This document shows, one piece after another, positions 23,449 to 35,025 of a DNA stretch of 64,000 nucleotides (the stretch's first letter is position 1; each line of letters begins with the position of its first letter). The notes under the pieces were generated by a model. The model ran no database searches. It was given only the letters and a program-made list of their open reading frames with translations, and was not told the origin of the DNA. The DNA comes from Actinernus sp. WN-2022. Lineage: Eukaryota; Cnidaria; Anthozoa; Actiniaria; Actinernidae. The stretch spans positions 34,019,976-34,083,975 of the forward strand of contig JAOWCC010000019.1 of the NCBI GenBank assembly GCA_030867875.1, written 5' to 3'. The translations under genes were made by a program, and so were the position numbers.

Positions 23449-24471
23449 TTAAGAAACTAGGTTATACTTAAAAATTAATCTATTTACAAAACTACCTTTA
23501 AAACGCTCTGTATTAACTTTAGGATATACGGCGGTTTGTTTTCTAAGCCTTCGAGAGGACTGCTTAACCGTAGGCAACAGTGATCGTAATGGATGATTAG
23601 AAATAGAGTTAACTTTGTTAAAAATGTGTCGGTCACTTTTCTCTAAAAGATAATGAATGTTAATAAGCTCTGAAGAGTACTTTCTCTTATGGCATCTTTT
23701 AAGAAAGCGCTGTACTGTGGTAAGGTCGGATTCACTAGAGCCATAGACAGATAAACCGTAAGTTAATTTAGGTAGGATGAGTGATTTAAAGAGATGGTCG
23801 AGTTCCTTTTGGCTACACCCTTCCTTTCGAAGAGTTCTAATAATAAAAAGGCACTTATTTGCTTCTTTGAGTTTAACAGTGACATGCTTTGAAAATTTAC
23901 TGTCTGACTGAAAGATTACTCCAAGTATCTTCAATGCATCATATTGTACAATGTTAGGAATATTATTAAAGTGAGATAAGTGTCCTTTCTTATTAAAAAT
24001 GAGTTCTTTACATTTAGTTGGATTACAAGACATAGCATTTGAGTTTGTCCAGTTCATAAAGTGATTGATCTCGAGAACTGATACATCTGGCGCAGTCTTA
24101 CTTATGATAATCTGTAAGTTCGAATCATCTGCATATTTATCTAACGCTGTCGTCTTGTTATCATTACTAATTTCCAGATCATTCATAAACATATTAAAGA
24201 GATACGGACCACTGACGCTACCCTGGATTGTGCCTTTGTTGATGTATTTCCATTCACATGTCATTCCTTGATGTATGACTCTTTGTTTGCGTTTTTGTAA
24301 AAAACTTATATACCAATTAACAATAAAAGGATTTAAATCGGGCCAATTCTTTAATTTATCACTTAGTATGCTATGTTTGACACTATCGAATGCCTTAGCA
24401 AAGTCCATAGTGAATAATCTAACAGCTGAAGTGTCAGTGTTATCAAGGCCTTTCAGCGTGAAATGCTGCAT
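23449..24471 (-). pseudogene. Reverse transcriptase (palm and thumb), non-LTR
   Basis: 340 codons with the palm motifs MDFAKAFDSV (first catalytic Asp), the GTIQGSVSGPYLF loop and YADDSN (second and third catalytic Asp). The C-terminal half is the variable thumb and linker common to Jockey- and CR1-like elements. The start is lost to a frameshift with the upstream frame. The intact YADD box suggests a moderately young copy. Confidence 0.82.
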
Positions 24472-24622
24472 CCTAATAAGGGCATCCGTGCAGTTCCCTC
24501 CGGTGCGATATGCAAATTGCGACTTAGACAGGTTAGCTTCAACATTCTCTTTAGCATAGTTATTATAGACAACCCGCTCAAAGATCCTCGCGATTACAGG
24601 AGTGATATTAATTCCCCTATAG

Positions 24623-25384
24623 TCAGGACACTATGGGTTCTTCAATCTTTGCTAAGGGGCTGATATTAGCTTCCTTCCAGGAGCTTGGCCAAGTGCAGGT
24701 TTTCAGAGATAAGTTCCAGATTGCTTTTATCGCCGGTGCAAAAACGTCTGCGTAATCTTTCCAAACCCAGTAAGGAATGTTGTCAGGTCCGGTAGCCGTT
24801 CTTTTAACTTTCGATAGTGCGAATTGCACTTGGGTCTCATTGAGCTCAGGAACGGAAGCATCTTGATCGATAATCATTGGGGTGGGTTCGGTGTAGTTAG
24901 CGTCGTGACAGATGTCAGCAAAATAGTTATTTAGTTCATTGACGAAGCTTTGATTGAGAGTGGGTTGCACTGTTTCTTTTCTCTTTGACATTAAGTCAAT
25001 TGTCCTCCACCATCTTTTAGATCCAATCCCATCAGACTTAAGACCCATTCTGTTTGCAATAATCATCTTGGAAATTCGGTTGTTAAGAAGTTCAACGTCA
25101 GTACATTTTTGCTGCTTCAGTAATTTAGTTCTTTTCTTGAGTAATAGCTTGAGTAGTGGACTCATCCAATAGGGATCCCTACAGGACATGGAGACTGTTT
25201 TCACCGGGAAGCATTGATCCATCATAATAGTAATAGTGGACTGCATCTCGTTTACGGAATTGTCAACAGACGAATTATCTAGAAGAGATTCCCAATTGTG
25301 CTCTAAAAGTTTTTGCTGAAATGCAATTCTGCGGTGTTCCCGTTGATCTCTTAGCTCATACTTATACCTTAATGGCTTTAACAT
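24623..25384 (-). pseudogene. Reverse transcriptase N-terminal/linker part, non-LTR
   Basis: 253 codons of the region that precedes the palm domain, ending in the conserved GPDNIPYWVWKDY...WKEANISPLAKIE segment. This joins to the downstream palm frame through a frameshift. The apurinic endonuclease expected upstream is not seen. Confidence 0.75.
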
Positions 25385-27340
25385 GCCTTTCCAAAGTCAA
25401 TGATGACAGGGTGTATTTATATTTTCTACTCGCATTAGTGTAGATAGCACTCTCTTGCTTTCCAAGAAGATATTCTAAGACCAGATAAATGTTCTTACTA
25501 CATGTACATGTATGCCCAGTCTGCCCCTTCGTGTGCATAGCATTAAAAGCATAAAAGCTTGCAATCAGAGTAACCACAGCAGTTACAATTCCGAGTTCCT
25601 TGAATCTGCAAACAACTATTCCCATAGCAAGCAGGTATAAAGACTGGATATCTTCAGAATATCCAGTCAACAAAAGTTTCAGCGAGGTACTCTCTTCCAC
25701 TTTATTCTTGGTATCTGTGTCACAGTCATTCTAAACAAAATTACAAAATTACTTAATAACTAGCTTTGCTTTGGTTTAAAATGGAAATTGTTATCCTTTT
25801 TTTCTTGTGCTTTCCCAAAGAAATGTTTGGATCACGAATCCTAAGAATCTAGTTTTGGATTAATCTCGAATCCATTCTGATCCCTGGTACTGACTAGTAA
25901 TGTTACTAAATGGATTATGTACTGTAAAAGACTGAAGTAAGAAAGGATGTGGCCAGAAAAAGTTAAACAAATTACAAAAACACTGTTGAGAATGTTATTC
26001 AACTCATAAAGTTGTCATTTTTGCAACTGTAAACTAATTTTTGAGTCTCAATCTTATTTGAAAATCCTTTCAAAATGACAAAGAATAGTATTTTTCCATT
26101 TTTTTATCCAGAGATAATCAGGTTTTTGCTACAATGTTTTTGACAGTACATGTATATGCAATGTCACTTTGTTTGAAAAGCTAGTCACAAAAATCACAAA
26201 ATGAAGAATAAAATAGTTGCTAAAAACAATAGTTGAACTTAAGGTTTGTAACATGTATGGACATTAGGAAAACACAAACCACTGTAGAAATTACACACTG
26301 CCATTATCAGTGGCAGCAAGAGCCATGTTTATTTCAAAGTCTATAAATCCCTGGGGGAAATTTGCTTCCTGCTCTTCTTTAAGTTCTGGAGTTCATTACT
26401 AAACATATATGAAGAACCACATAACGTGGCTTAACTTTTTAAGGTAAATGGAGGAAATATTTTGCCAATTCAGCTGAGATATTTTAAAATCTCGTAGTTC
26501 ATAATTTTTGAAATCATCAAGGCAGTCGTTATGCGGTTTTGAAACGTCAAACTTGTCTACAATGTGGCATTCTATTGTCTAGAATGAGAGCAACATGTTG
26601 CTTTTCTCACGCCACCACACCAAATCTCTACCCAGCAGCATGCCAAACAGTGATCACATGGTACGCAACATTCGCATCATGTGGGCCATAAAAAACTTGG
26701 GGTGTCTCAGTTTACTGGGTCGAAGAGTTAGTATCGTTTTAAAAGAATGTCTTAAAATGAAAAATATATACTTCACTGACCTTGTGTTGTTGTTTTTTAC
26801 TCAGTTTGCGATGATTTGGGGCTGTTTTAGGCCTTTCACAAACCGATTCCTCACCAAAGTCCACCATAGTACAGTAAAAATGACAAGGAGTGAAAGTTTC
26901 CCTAAAAATAATTACACTTCCCAGACATCTTTCATCTTTTAAACACCATTTTCGTAGAGACACATTATCAGGCAACAAGTTAGCCTGCATTGCAGGCGTT
27001 TTATTTGGGAAACCGTAATGGACGAGGAAAGAATGGCGCGATGACAAAAAGGAAGTAGGGGGAGGAGAGGAGAAGGGAAAGGAATGCCTGCCCACAACGC
27101 CTGTGATTTTGAAAAACGCCTCCTAATTAGTTCTGCATGTCTGATCTGTCAAAAATTACCAGTACAATTTTCCTCGCTGATTGTAGGCCTCAGAAAATGT
27201 ACATTTCCTCCAAAATTAACGGGGTTATCAACCTCTAAATCATCAACAGGAAGTTCATAGCTTTAAAAGAAGTGCTTGAAATAATTTTATTTATGCGCTT
27301 GAATATATATGGTCGTTAACTTTTAGGCTTCTGCCACGTA
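25385..27340. other. Long stretch without a supported gene
   Basis: AT-rich sequence with many stops in all frames. Open frames at 26595-26942 (+) and 26739-27095 (-) overlap one another and have no recognisable motif. Confidence 0.5.
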
Positions 27341-27345
27341 TGACC

Positions 27346-27535
27346 AGAAAATGTCCGGGAAAAACGTACATTTTCTCCAAACTGATCAGTCGGGCTAATA
27401 TAAAAATCATAAACAGCTTCTGTATAATGTTAAGCAATTTCGATTGTTGTTTGTGCTGTAAATCTAGCCTTCGATTCCAATGAAGTCCCTTGATTTTAGA
27501 GGGAAACAACAGCTTCGCCATCCGTTTCCTTCACA
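27346..27535 (-). repeat. Diverged copy of the dispersed repeat found at 52.2 and 63.6 kb
   Basis: Reverse complement of this stretch matches about 52180-52355 and 63560-63720, including GATTTTTATATTAGCCCGAC, CTGTATAATGTTAAGCAATT and the GGAAACAACGGCTTCG-like block. It is an older member of the repeat that carries the DDE transposase remnant. Confidence 0.7.
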
Positions 27536-27539
27536 CCAC

Positions 27540-29540
27540 AGGCAGCCCAGATCCGATATATATTTCCCGCTTTTTGGGTTACCTGTGGTATGTTTCATAA
27601 GCGATCTCGGAAGAGTTTATATAATTGCTCCTTGTGAATTCTCTTTTCCGATTCCTACTATTTAAAGATTGATACTTAATGAAGTTGTGTGAGTGAATTT
27701 TGGGCGATTTTGCGACTTCTAAAGCAGTTTATTAGGCCTCGAAGTTTTGACGGTTGGCCTCGTGTCTACCCATCGGACACAAATATACATAAGGTATGCA
27801 GCTTCCAAGCGCTTTTCATCGATGTGACCTCACTCCCTGCCGAAATTCGACAAGAAATTCAAATCGATTTCGCCTCTGCTTTCGGCACACAAATCCAGAG
27901 ATGTGTAAGCACTTCTCGTCCACGTTTCAGGCCAAACGACGTGAAAACTGCCTGGAAAATAAATTCCGAATTGAAAATATTTCTCTCGGTATATGATCTG
28001 CAGATTGATCGGTCCACTAATCAGCGGCAGACATCGCAGGCGGTGCTTTCAAGATGCGTGGGCATGGCAACTGAAACTATTTGAAAATACCCCTCCCCAC
28101 TAAGGATAATTGTTATGCACTTCCGTTCTGCTTGAATACAGTTAAGGTTTCTTGGTTTTTGGCATTTTTATGGGTTTAATATTTAATCGGATGTATAAAC
28201 GTGGTTTATTTACCACACCCCCTGAGTCTAAGTTCAATAAGTAGCTTAGTTTTCACAATGGCGAGTTTTCTCATTGTAGAAAGCATCGTTTGCCCAGTAT
28301 GTGTACATTGTTGAGATTTATGTGTACATAACAAAGTGCGAAATTCACTCTCGCCTCGTTGTTTTCCGGGTTTCAATATATATTAAATGCCTGAATGCCC
28401 GCTGAACGAACAAGGTTTCAAAAATAATTCACATAAATACGACTATATAAGTATATTCCTGATACTCGTGTTACGCTGTACTTACAATGCTTCCATAGAC
28501 ATTTAGGGTCCAGCACATTCCATTTCCTGCACATCTAACGAATGAATACGAGTTCACGCTGCAGTCCGCCATTGCTGGGCAGTAGCTACGAATCTTAAAC
28601 CACAGTGCTTTGCGCGCTCACCCGAAGATCAAAACAATAACAAACGCTCGCAAAGCATCACGGTCGATAGTGGGTTTTAAGTAAATCTACCGCAAAGATT
28701 TCTAACCAGTGTGTGCGATGTGTGCCAAAGTTTTTTGTTTTGTGTACAGTAATTGATTTTATTTTCTCCCGATTTTCTCTTTGTCCTTACATACTTATTT
28801 GTGTTCCTTTCTTTTCTTGTCCGTTTCTCATGCGTCCCAAACAATTCCAACACCAACCTTTTACCTTACAACTCCACGACTTTAACTTCCAAGCAACTCT
28901 GTACGGGATTCCATTGCCCAACTTTAACTTGTGAGTATTCTTTTCCTTCTCCTTCGTTCTCATTAATTTTGTATTCCACACTTGTGCCTTTCCTTCGTTC
29001 CCCAAAACTTTCACGTATTCTTGTGTTTCCACTCCACTGATATCGGTTTCCTTGCACTAGACTCCTCAGTTTAGCAAGCGGATTTTGCCTTGACTTTTCT
29101 CTGAGCCCCAACTGACGACTTTCAGCTGTGAACGTGCTCCGTTTTTATACTATCCGTCTTCTACTTTTTCCTTCTTCGCTCTCTCAAACCTTCACACACA
29201 AACTTTGACTGACGCCACGCTTCTATTCGAAGGGCGTATATATATATGGTTCTAAAAATTCCTTAATAAGATTACTGAAAAGACTATTGTTTAAGCAAAA
29301 ATAGTTATGTAATCATTGTTTGGAGACTATACGTGCTCGCAAAAATTGATCTACGGTACATAACATAATGCTGGTATGGTTTTACGTAACTTGTTTTTAA
29401 ATCTTGCAAATTCCCTACGGTAAAACTAATTGAACAATGGCTATAAACTAAAGCTAAATGGAATTAAAATAAACTGGATCTGGATCGTAACACCTCTCCC
29501 CTTTAAGTCTATTTGGCAAAAACAAATAGTGAACGATGTG
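27540..29540. other. Stretch without a supported gene
   Basis: The open frame at 27689-28084 (+) is 131 codons but has no recognisable domain or splice context, so it is not called. Near 28560-28680 there is a CCGCCATTGCTGG end like that of the foldback element at 16.2 kb. The 28.7-29.2 kb stretch is pyrimidine-rich on the plus strand, which produces spurious open frames. Confidence 0.5.
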
Positions 29541-29564
29541 CGGGTTACCTAATATTGGACGTAT

Positions 29565-30077
29565 CTATATCCGGCTGAGGGCGTCTGCATTACAATTCTT
29601 CTTACCATTCTTGTGCTGTACGAGCATGTCGTACTCCTGTAGAGTGATGCTCCATCGGAGGAGTTTTCTACTTTTCTCCCTCACCTGATTTAACCATACT
29701 AAGGGGTTATGATCAGTCTGTAACCTAAATGTTCTACCGTACAAGTAATACCTGAATAATTCTACCGCCCAGACGATACCTAAGTACTCCTTTTCAGTCG
29801 TGGATAACTTCTGTTCTCTAGGTTGTAGTTTTCTACTAGCGAAAGCTATCGGGTGCTCGTCCCCAGTCTGGTCTTTCTGGCTGAGGTCTGTTAGTGCGGC
29901 AGCCCTCTCTGAAAAGTTTGGTATGAATTTCTTGTAATATCCGACTAAACCTAGGAAAGACCTTACCTGCTTCTTCGTCTCGGGCCTGGGAAATATTTGA
30001 ATAGACTCCACTAGAGCAGCACGTGGTCCAATTCTGTCCCTACCTACTCTGTGACCTATTATTTCACGGTATTTCAC
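29565..30077 (-). pseudogene. Ty3/gypsy RNase H and RT connection domain
   Basis: 170 codons: VGRDRIGPRAALVESIQIFP and RSFLGLVGYYKKFIPNFSER form the RT connection; HPIAFASRKLQPREQKLSTT, EYLGIVWAVELFRYYLYGRT and TDHNPLVWLNQ are RNase H, ending NADALSRI. About 30 residues that should carry the first RNase H Asp (ILQTDAS-type) are missing between TDLSQKDQ and GDEHPIAFAS, so it is inactive. It is the last domain of the element. Confidence 0.85.
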
Positions 30078-30079
30078 AG

Positions 30080-31375
30080 CATAACGCTGATTTACATAGA
30101 ATCCGTGGCTAAAAATACATCCGTAGTATATAATTATAAGTAATTCCTAATACTATATATCTAATTATGTACTTATATACTCGTATAAACAATAATATAT
30201 AAAATAGTAGTAACAATAACAAATACAAAAGTAAAGTAACATATAGTAAAAAAATTGTCTAAAAGTCAATTTAAGTGAGAGGCAGTCGCAATGTTGTTAT
30301 TAAAAGAAACCAATGACCTAGTTTCGCGTAATTCAGCTGGAAGCTGGTTCCAGAGCTTTGCTCCATTGTAGGAGATGCTCTTTTTCGCAAACTCAATTTT
30401 GGGGAGGGGCAAGCAGAGTTTGGTATCTGCCCCCCTCAGGTTGTAGTCTGTTATGCTTCCAACTGTTTTGAATAATTCGGTGAGACTGGTCGGTGCACAG
30501 TTATTTTGGATTTTGTGCATCAAGACAGTTTAGCCCTCCGTTCATCAAGTCTATCCCAATCTAGTATGTCGAGGAGTAGACTGGAGCTCGTTTTATAATC
30601 AGCCCTTAGAATAAGCCTAGCAGCCCTATTTTGAAATTTTTGAAGTTTATCACAGAGGACCCTCCCACAGGTATCCCAGACCTCACAGCAGTAATCCATG
30701 TGAGTTTGAATAAGTGAATTATATATTTTCATTAGAGTGTCTTCGGACACAAATGGGCGGATCCTCTTTAACGCTCCTAGACCCAATACAACCTTTTTAG
30801 TTAAGTGGTCTATGTGGTCAGACCAACTTAAATTTTCGTCAACAACTACCCCTACCGTTTTGCTTTTACTGACCCTCTTAATATTTTTATCTCCAATTTC
30901 TATTATGGGCTCCTCGTCCAGATTCGATAAACGCTGACGCGAGCCGATCATCATGAATTCTGTTTTGGCCACGTTTAAGTGGAGCTTATTTGCTTTGAGC
31001 CAGTTGTTTATCTTGAGCAATTCGGTATTTGCTCTGACAACAACATCAATAACATCTGCTCCACTAAGCGTGATGCTGGTGTCATCAGCAAACATACAGG
31101 GTGTTGACGTTTCGAGGCAATTTGGTAAGTCGTTTATGTAGACGAGAAACAACAATGGGCCAAGTATCGATCCTTGTGGAACACCGCAGGTAATCAAACG
31201 CTCAGTGGATTGAATGTTCTCCACCGATCATGTCTGGTATCTATTTGAAAGGTAGGAGTGTAACAGACCAAGTGACCCATTGTTAATTCCGTACAATTTC
31301 AGCTTCTCTAGCAATAATTCATGGTTGACCGTATCGAAGGCCTTTTTCAGATCTAAAAATATTACAATATTAAAA
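30080..31375 (-). mobile_element. Nested non-LTR retrotransposon inside the Gmr1-like element
   Basis: The gypsy reading frame stops making sense after ASVDFRG and switches to IVIFLDLKKAFDTVNHELLL, a Jockey/CR1-type palm motif, then CGVPQGSILGPLLFLVYIND, CMFADDTS (catalytic) and thumb sequence ending near AKLWNQLPAELRETRS. The gypsy frame resumes at about 30075 (EIIGHRVGRDR). The insertion is in the same orientation as the host element and is truncated at its 5' end. The final 150 bp (30100-30260) are AT-rich. Confidence 0.82.
30520..31224 (-). pseudogene. Non-LTR reverse transcriptase part (FADD box)
   Basis: 234 codons covering ERLITCGVPQGSILGPLLFL, the FADDTS catalytic box, LKANKLHLNVAKTEFM, VDENLSWSDHIDHLTKK and the thumb. 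A frame break near 31226 separates it from the FLDLKKAFDTVN motif. Another break near 30522 separates it from the C-terminal piece at 30266-30523 (ISYNGAKLWNQLPAELR). Confidence 0.8.
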
Positions 31376-31764
31376 AGACCTCGAAAATCTACGGAGGCCA
31401 TGGCAATCTTACACTTAGTGGGGCGTGCGTTGAGTTTGCAATCTCTCAGTCGTTGGAGAACCTCGCGAATCTCGGACAGATGTTGTTCGAATGACGAGGG
31501 CGTGTCAATCTCTACATCGTCGATGTAGGCGTCTGCAAAGTCCAGACCTTTGAGAACAGTATCGGACATCATCCTCTGAAAGGTTGCTGGGGCTGTCTTC
31601 ATCCCAAACGGCATTACTAGGAACTCAAACAAACCTCTTGAAGTGATGAATGCCAGTACCCTTTGTTGAGATCTATCGTGATGATACATTGTATACTTGG
31701 CAGCTGCGACTTTGTTACTCATGCGATCCATGGATGGTATGGGATATGCGTCCATCTTTGTCAT
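31228..31764 (-). pseudogene. Chimeric frame: gypsy RT palm fused to nested non-LTR RT
   Basis: The first ~125 codons are Ty3/gypsy RT (MDAYPIPSMDRMSNKVAAAK, GLFEFLVMPFGMKTAPATFQ, catalytic YIDDVEI, LRDCKLNARPTKCKIAMASV). The remaining ~50 codons belong to the nested non-LTR element (LDLKKAFDTVNHELLLEKLK). The fusion is a by-product of insertion in frame and probably has no function. Confidence 0.8.
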
Positions 31765-31769
31765 CTTGT

Positions 31770-32185
31770 TTAATTTTCTGTAGTCAACACAGAATCGGAT
31801 CGTTCAGTCTGGTTTTGGGACAATAACTACAGGAGAGGCCCAAGGGCTCGATGAGGGACGGATTATCCCCATTTCTAACATCTTATCTATTTCCTTACTT
31901 ACCTCCTCCAGTTTATGTGATACTTTGTATGGTGGACTACGGATGGGTTTCGTGGGTGGCGAGGTTCGTCAGGTTAGGACTTCCAAAAATCACATCTGAG
32001 TATTCCGCTAGTAGGCAACGAACTTGATGTTTCTGGTCATTATCGAGTTCATCTGAGATCACAACGTCTCTCCAAGTCTCTTCATTGGTTACTAGGGGCA
32101 CGTTGGCTTCATGCGGTAGTGTCATGTCTGGTGACTCAGGCATCACCATGGCAACCAGTTCATCTCTGCTCTGCCATTTATTCAA
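31770..32185 (-). pseudogene. Gmr1-like linker and RT N-terminus
   Basis: 32185-31937 reads HQVRCLLAEYSDVIFGSPNL, the segment that precedes reverse transcriptase in this group. After a frame break, 31920-31770 corresponds to the SPWASPVVIVPKPD and FCVDYRKLNKMTK part, with an in-frame stop. The linker directly follows the integrase GPY/F-like domain, which is what places integrase upstream of RT in this element. Confidence 0.7.
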
Positions 32186-32267
32186 TAAATTGATATGGTA
32201 AGTACGGTGTTGTTTGTGTGCCTTACCTGTGTCGAGCTCATAGTTAAGCCCATCGTCATGTACCTAT

Positions 32268-32457
32268 GTACATACGGTCCTTGCCATTTCATTTCCAACT
32301 TACTTCCAGGGGATGGTAACAATACTAAGGCTTTTTCACCTACCTCTAACCGACGTTTGGATGTACATATGGTCCTTGCCATTTCATTTCCAACTTACTT
32401 CCAGGGGATGGTAACAATACTAAGGCTTTGTCACCTACCTCTAACCGACGTTTGGAG
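32268..32457. repeat. 95-bp tandem duplication within the GPY/F-like region
   Basis: 32268-32362 is repeated at 32363-32457 with few differences (CGGTCCTTGCC versus TGGTCCTTGCC; TTTTTCACC versus TTTGTCACC). On the minus strand each unit encodes KRRLEVG(D/E)KALVLLPSPG and KLEMKWQGPY, so the GPY-like motif is doubled. Confidence 0.9.
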
Positions 32458-32521
32458 CTGTAAATATCATGTCTTTCATTCAATGAACACATATGTAACG
32501 TTAAGGGTAAAGTTTCAAAGA

Positions 32522-33181
32522 CACTCGGAATGCTGTCACGAATGCGATACTGCCTTACAAGTGAATCGGCAAATCGTTTATACAAGTCTATGGTTTTGCC
32601 AGTTTTGGAGTACTGTGACACCTGCTATTGTGGCTTAGGTGTGAATAATTCACGAGCGCTTGGACGTTTGCAGAGACGCGCGGCTAGGATTGTCTCGGGA
32701 TTCAAGACACAGGAAGATACAGATACCATAGTTACTAGATTGGGAAGACAAATGCACAGTGTTCAGCTAGTGATGAAATGTACTGAAGGGGTAGTGCCTA
32801 AATATTTTAAGAATTATTTTATTACCCGTAAAGAGATCCATAGTGTAAATACGCGACGCTCAAACACCGATCTTGAACTGCCTAAAGTGAGGCTGGAAGT
32901 AGCAAGGAGAGCTTTTTATTATGAAGGGGCACACATATACAATGCGCTGCCTGTACATCTTAAGTCAATTTTGACCCCTAATGAAAGATATAACGCAATC
33001 TGCCATCATTTTAATTCTTGTTAGCGATTTTTAAGGTTTTTAATTAAGATTCGTTTTATGTATTGTTACTAACTTTTTAGCTATTTTGTATTTAAGTTAT
33101 ACAGGGCTGCCATTGATAGCAGTATTTATTACTGAAGGCACTACCCTGTCTAAATATTTGTATTATTATTATTATTATTAT
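32522..33181 (+). mobile_element. Second nested non-LTR retrotransposon 3' fragment
   Basis: Plus-strand frame 32530-33024 reads SESANRLYKSMVLPVLEYCD, LGRLQRRAARIVSGFKT and FYYEGAHIYNALPVHLK, the C-terminal end of a Jockey/CR1-type reverse transcriptase. A (TAT)n run at 33163-33181 is its 3' tail, after which the minus-strand gypsy integrase continues. It therefore interrupts the Gmr1-like element in the opposite orientation. Confidence 0.8.
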
Positions 33182-33592
33182 ATAGACGTTTCTGTTTACC
33201 TTGTGCCTTTTTCATGTGCTCAGCAACAACTTGATGCATTGACGCAAGTCGTTTACGTATCTCTAGGACATGACTTACCATGTTTTCGTCAGAGGGTTTG
33301 TGTTCTAGCCAAGTCTCTTTAATTACCGAGAGAGGTCCTCTCACCATTCTCCCATATAGCAACTCAAAGGGAGATTAACCTGTGGATTCACATGCGACTT
33401 CTCTATAGGCAAACAGTAAGTATGGGAAATACTTATCCCAATCCTGTACACAGTCACTTACAAACGTCCTGAGCATGGCCTTTAATGTCCCGTTAAACCT
33501 CTCGACCAAACCATTGGCCTCAGGATGATAAACTGATGTCTTGATCTTGGAAATCCCAAGCTGGGCACCTCTGGGCGTGTCAAGGAGGGAGG
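33182..33592 (-). pseudogene. Gmr1-like integrase, catalytic end
   Basis: Reading contains KTSVYHPEANGLVERFNGTL (with the catalytic Glu), DKYFPYLLFAYREVACES, a stop, then SPFELLYGRMVRGPLS and VLEIRKRLASMHQVVAEHMK. The first two catalytic Asp residues would lie upstream of 33592, where the element is cut off. Its position upstream of the RT defines the unusual order. Confidence 0.78.
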
Positions 33593-33599
33593 GTTCTTT

Positions 33600-34510
33600 T
33601 TAATCTAGAATTAGCTAAAAATCAGTTTCAAAATTCGTGGCATGAATAGGGTTACAAATCCCTCTCTGTTGTGTATTAAAAATGTGTTCATTACTACAGG
33701 TTAACATGATGAATAGAAATGAAAATAATTATTAAATTATATGTCTACCTTTGTTGCTTTGTGTCCTTCTCACCATCAGGAACCCTGACATAATTCCCTA
33801 GATTGTTGTTATTAACAAAATTAATAATGTTAATCGTAATTATTCCTTAATTAACTGAAACATTTTCAATCAGTTGATACTCATTTAAGATAATTAAACT
33901 ACAAGAACCAAGAAAGGAAAATCATTAATTTTATAAAACAATGATCTGCAAAATGATTAGTAGACCCAATAATAAATGAGTTACAAGCTCCCCGGTATCA
34001 TCGCTCCCAGTCATAAGCTCTAGATATGAAAATATTGTATATTATCTCATTACTATCGTAATGTTGCAATTGCTTCAATACATTTAGAAAAATCACAAAC
34101 CAGTGTCATTGGTGCAACAGTTTCTGAAATGACCATTATCACAAAGTATTTGAAGCCATACTATCACAAACACGGCTTTTATATTTACATGTATGAACAA
34201 ATGAAAGGTTAATTTGAAATTGACCTATAGAAAATAAATTATGAGATATGGATCATTTGATGAGTTTGACATATTGAGCTAAATTCCTAGCCAGAACAAA
34301 TATGTAAACACTAACAAATTTTGTATGGATAGTGACAACACTTGAAATATTTAAAAGGGGTAAAATTTTCAAACAATGTTTGTGACTGGCTACATTATTT
34401 TGTAGTTACAAAAAATTGGTTGCAAGTTCCAGCAGCCTTACAACAAAAAGCTGTGGCCATGATATATTCCAAATAGACCATTTAAAAAAGGTGTCTGAGT
34501 TGAGGATTGT
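33600..34510. other. Stretch without a supported gene
   Basis: AT-rich, stop-rich in all frames. Nothing recognised. Confidence 0.6.
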
Positions 34511-34514
34511 GTCA

Positions 34515-35025
34515 CTCAAGGTTAAGGTTATTGTATACCTTCACGGGTACAGATTAAACGTTACCAAATAAAATAAGGACTGTACATTGGCAATCTACTT
34601 GCTGTGGCAACGTAAGTTGGGAGAATTTACATACACAGCGAATTTCACATATTTGAGTTAACTTTTTAATGCCTTCCACTGATTTTCACCTTCAAATGGC
34701 AATAAAATTTGTTTAAACCAAAATATCAAAATTTCTCTATAAACTTTTTAAGACCATGTTATTCTGTTATTGTGCAAAGTTTCAGATGGATACGTTATAT
34801 TCCCATATGCGATCAATTCAAAGATGTGAAATTTGCTGATGTGAATAATTCTCCCAACTTACATTACCATAGCAACACCTGCCAAATTCGTACAGACAAT
34901 TTATCAGTGATCATTTGGTATATAGGTCAATTGCCCATGTACAGCCCTTATTGTATTCTGACAGCTAGTATAAAACAAATTTTAATCTGTACCCTGAAGG
35001 TATATGCTAACCTTAAAGGAGATAC
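34515..35025. mobile_element. Foldback/MITE-like inverted repeat (~500 bp)
   Basis: The left arm (34515-34690) and right arm (34825-35025) are diverged reverse complements sharing AACCTTAA at the ends, GGGTACAGATTAAA, CCCTTATTGTATT/AAATAAGGACTGTACAT and TAAGTTGGGAGAATT. The centre differs. It has no coding capacity and looks like a decayed non-autonomous DNA transposon. Confidence 0.6.

Larger units (their letters stand above)
23302..25384 (-). mobile_element. Non-LTR retrotransposon (Jockey/CR1-type), frameshifted
   Basis: Minus strand. The first open frame (25384-24623) covers the region before the fingers and the first reverse transcriptase motif (KVKRTATGPDNIPYWVWKDY, WPSSWKEANISPLAKIE). 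The second (24471-23449) carries FTMDFAKAFDSVKHSILSDK, GTIQGSVSGPYLFNMFMNDL and the catalytic KYADDSN, then the thumb (SCNPTKCKELIFNKK, LPKLTYGLSVYG). The two frames are separated by a break near 24630 (after PLAKIEEP). An (AAT)n run at 23302-23325 is the 3' tail. The upstream endonuclease is missing, so this is a 5'-truncated, non-functional copy. Confidence 0.85.
29540..33600 (-). mobile_element. Gmr1-like Ty3/gypsy retrotransposon remnant (integrase before RT), with nested insertions
   Basis: Read on the minus strand the order is: integrase catalytic end (33590-33182), GPY/F-like domain (near 32460-32280), linker and reverse transcriptase N-terminus (32185-31770), palm (31764-31376), RNase H (30077-29565). 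In ordinary Ty3/gypsy elements integrase comes last; the integrase-first order is the hallmark of the Gmr1-like group known from fish and marine invertebrates. Two non-LTR fragments are nested within (30080-31375 and 32522-33181). No LTRs were identified. Many stops and frameshifts show that it is old. Confidence 0.75.

Noticed and set aside
27689..28084. 131-codon plus-strand frame
   Set aside because: No homology recognised and no splice or promoter context; could be chance or an unknown exon, so not called.
28713..29111. Overlapping frames rich in Phe, Leu and Ser or Lys and Gly
   Set aside because: They arise from a pyrimidine-rich strand bias and have no domain.
29540..33600. Interpretation as two adjacent ordinary gypsy elements
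   Set aside because: The integrase end, GPY-like region and RT linker run directly into each other with no LTR, polypurine tract or primer site between; the Gmr1-like order is simpler.
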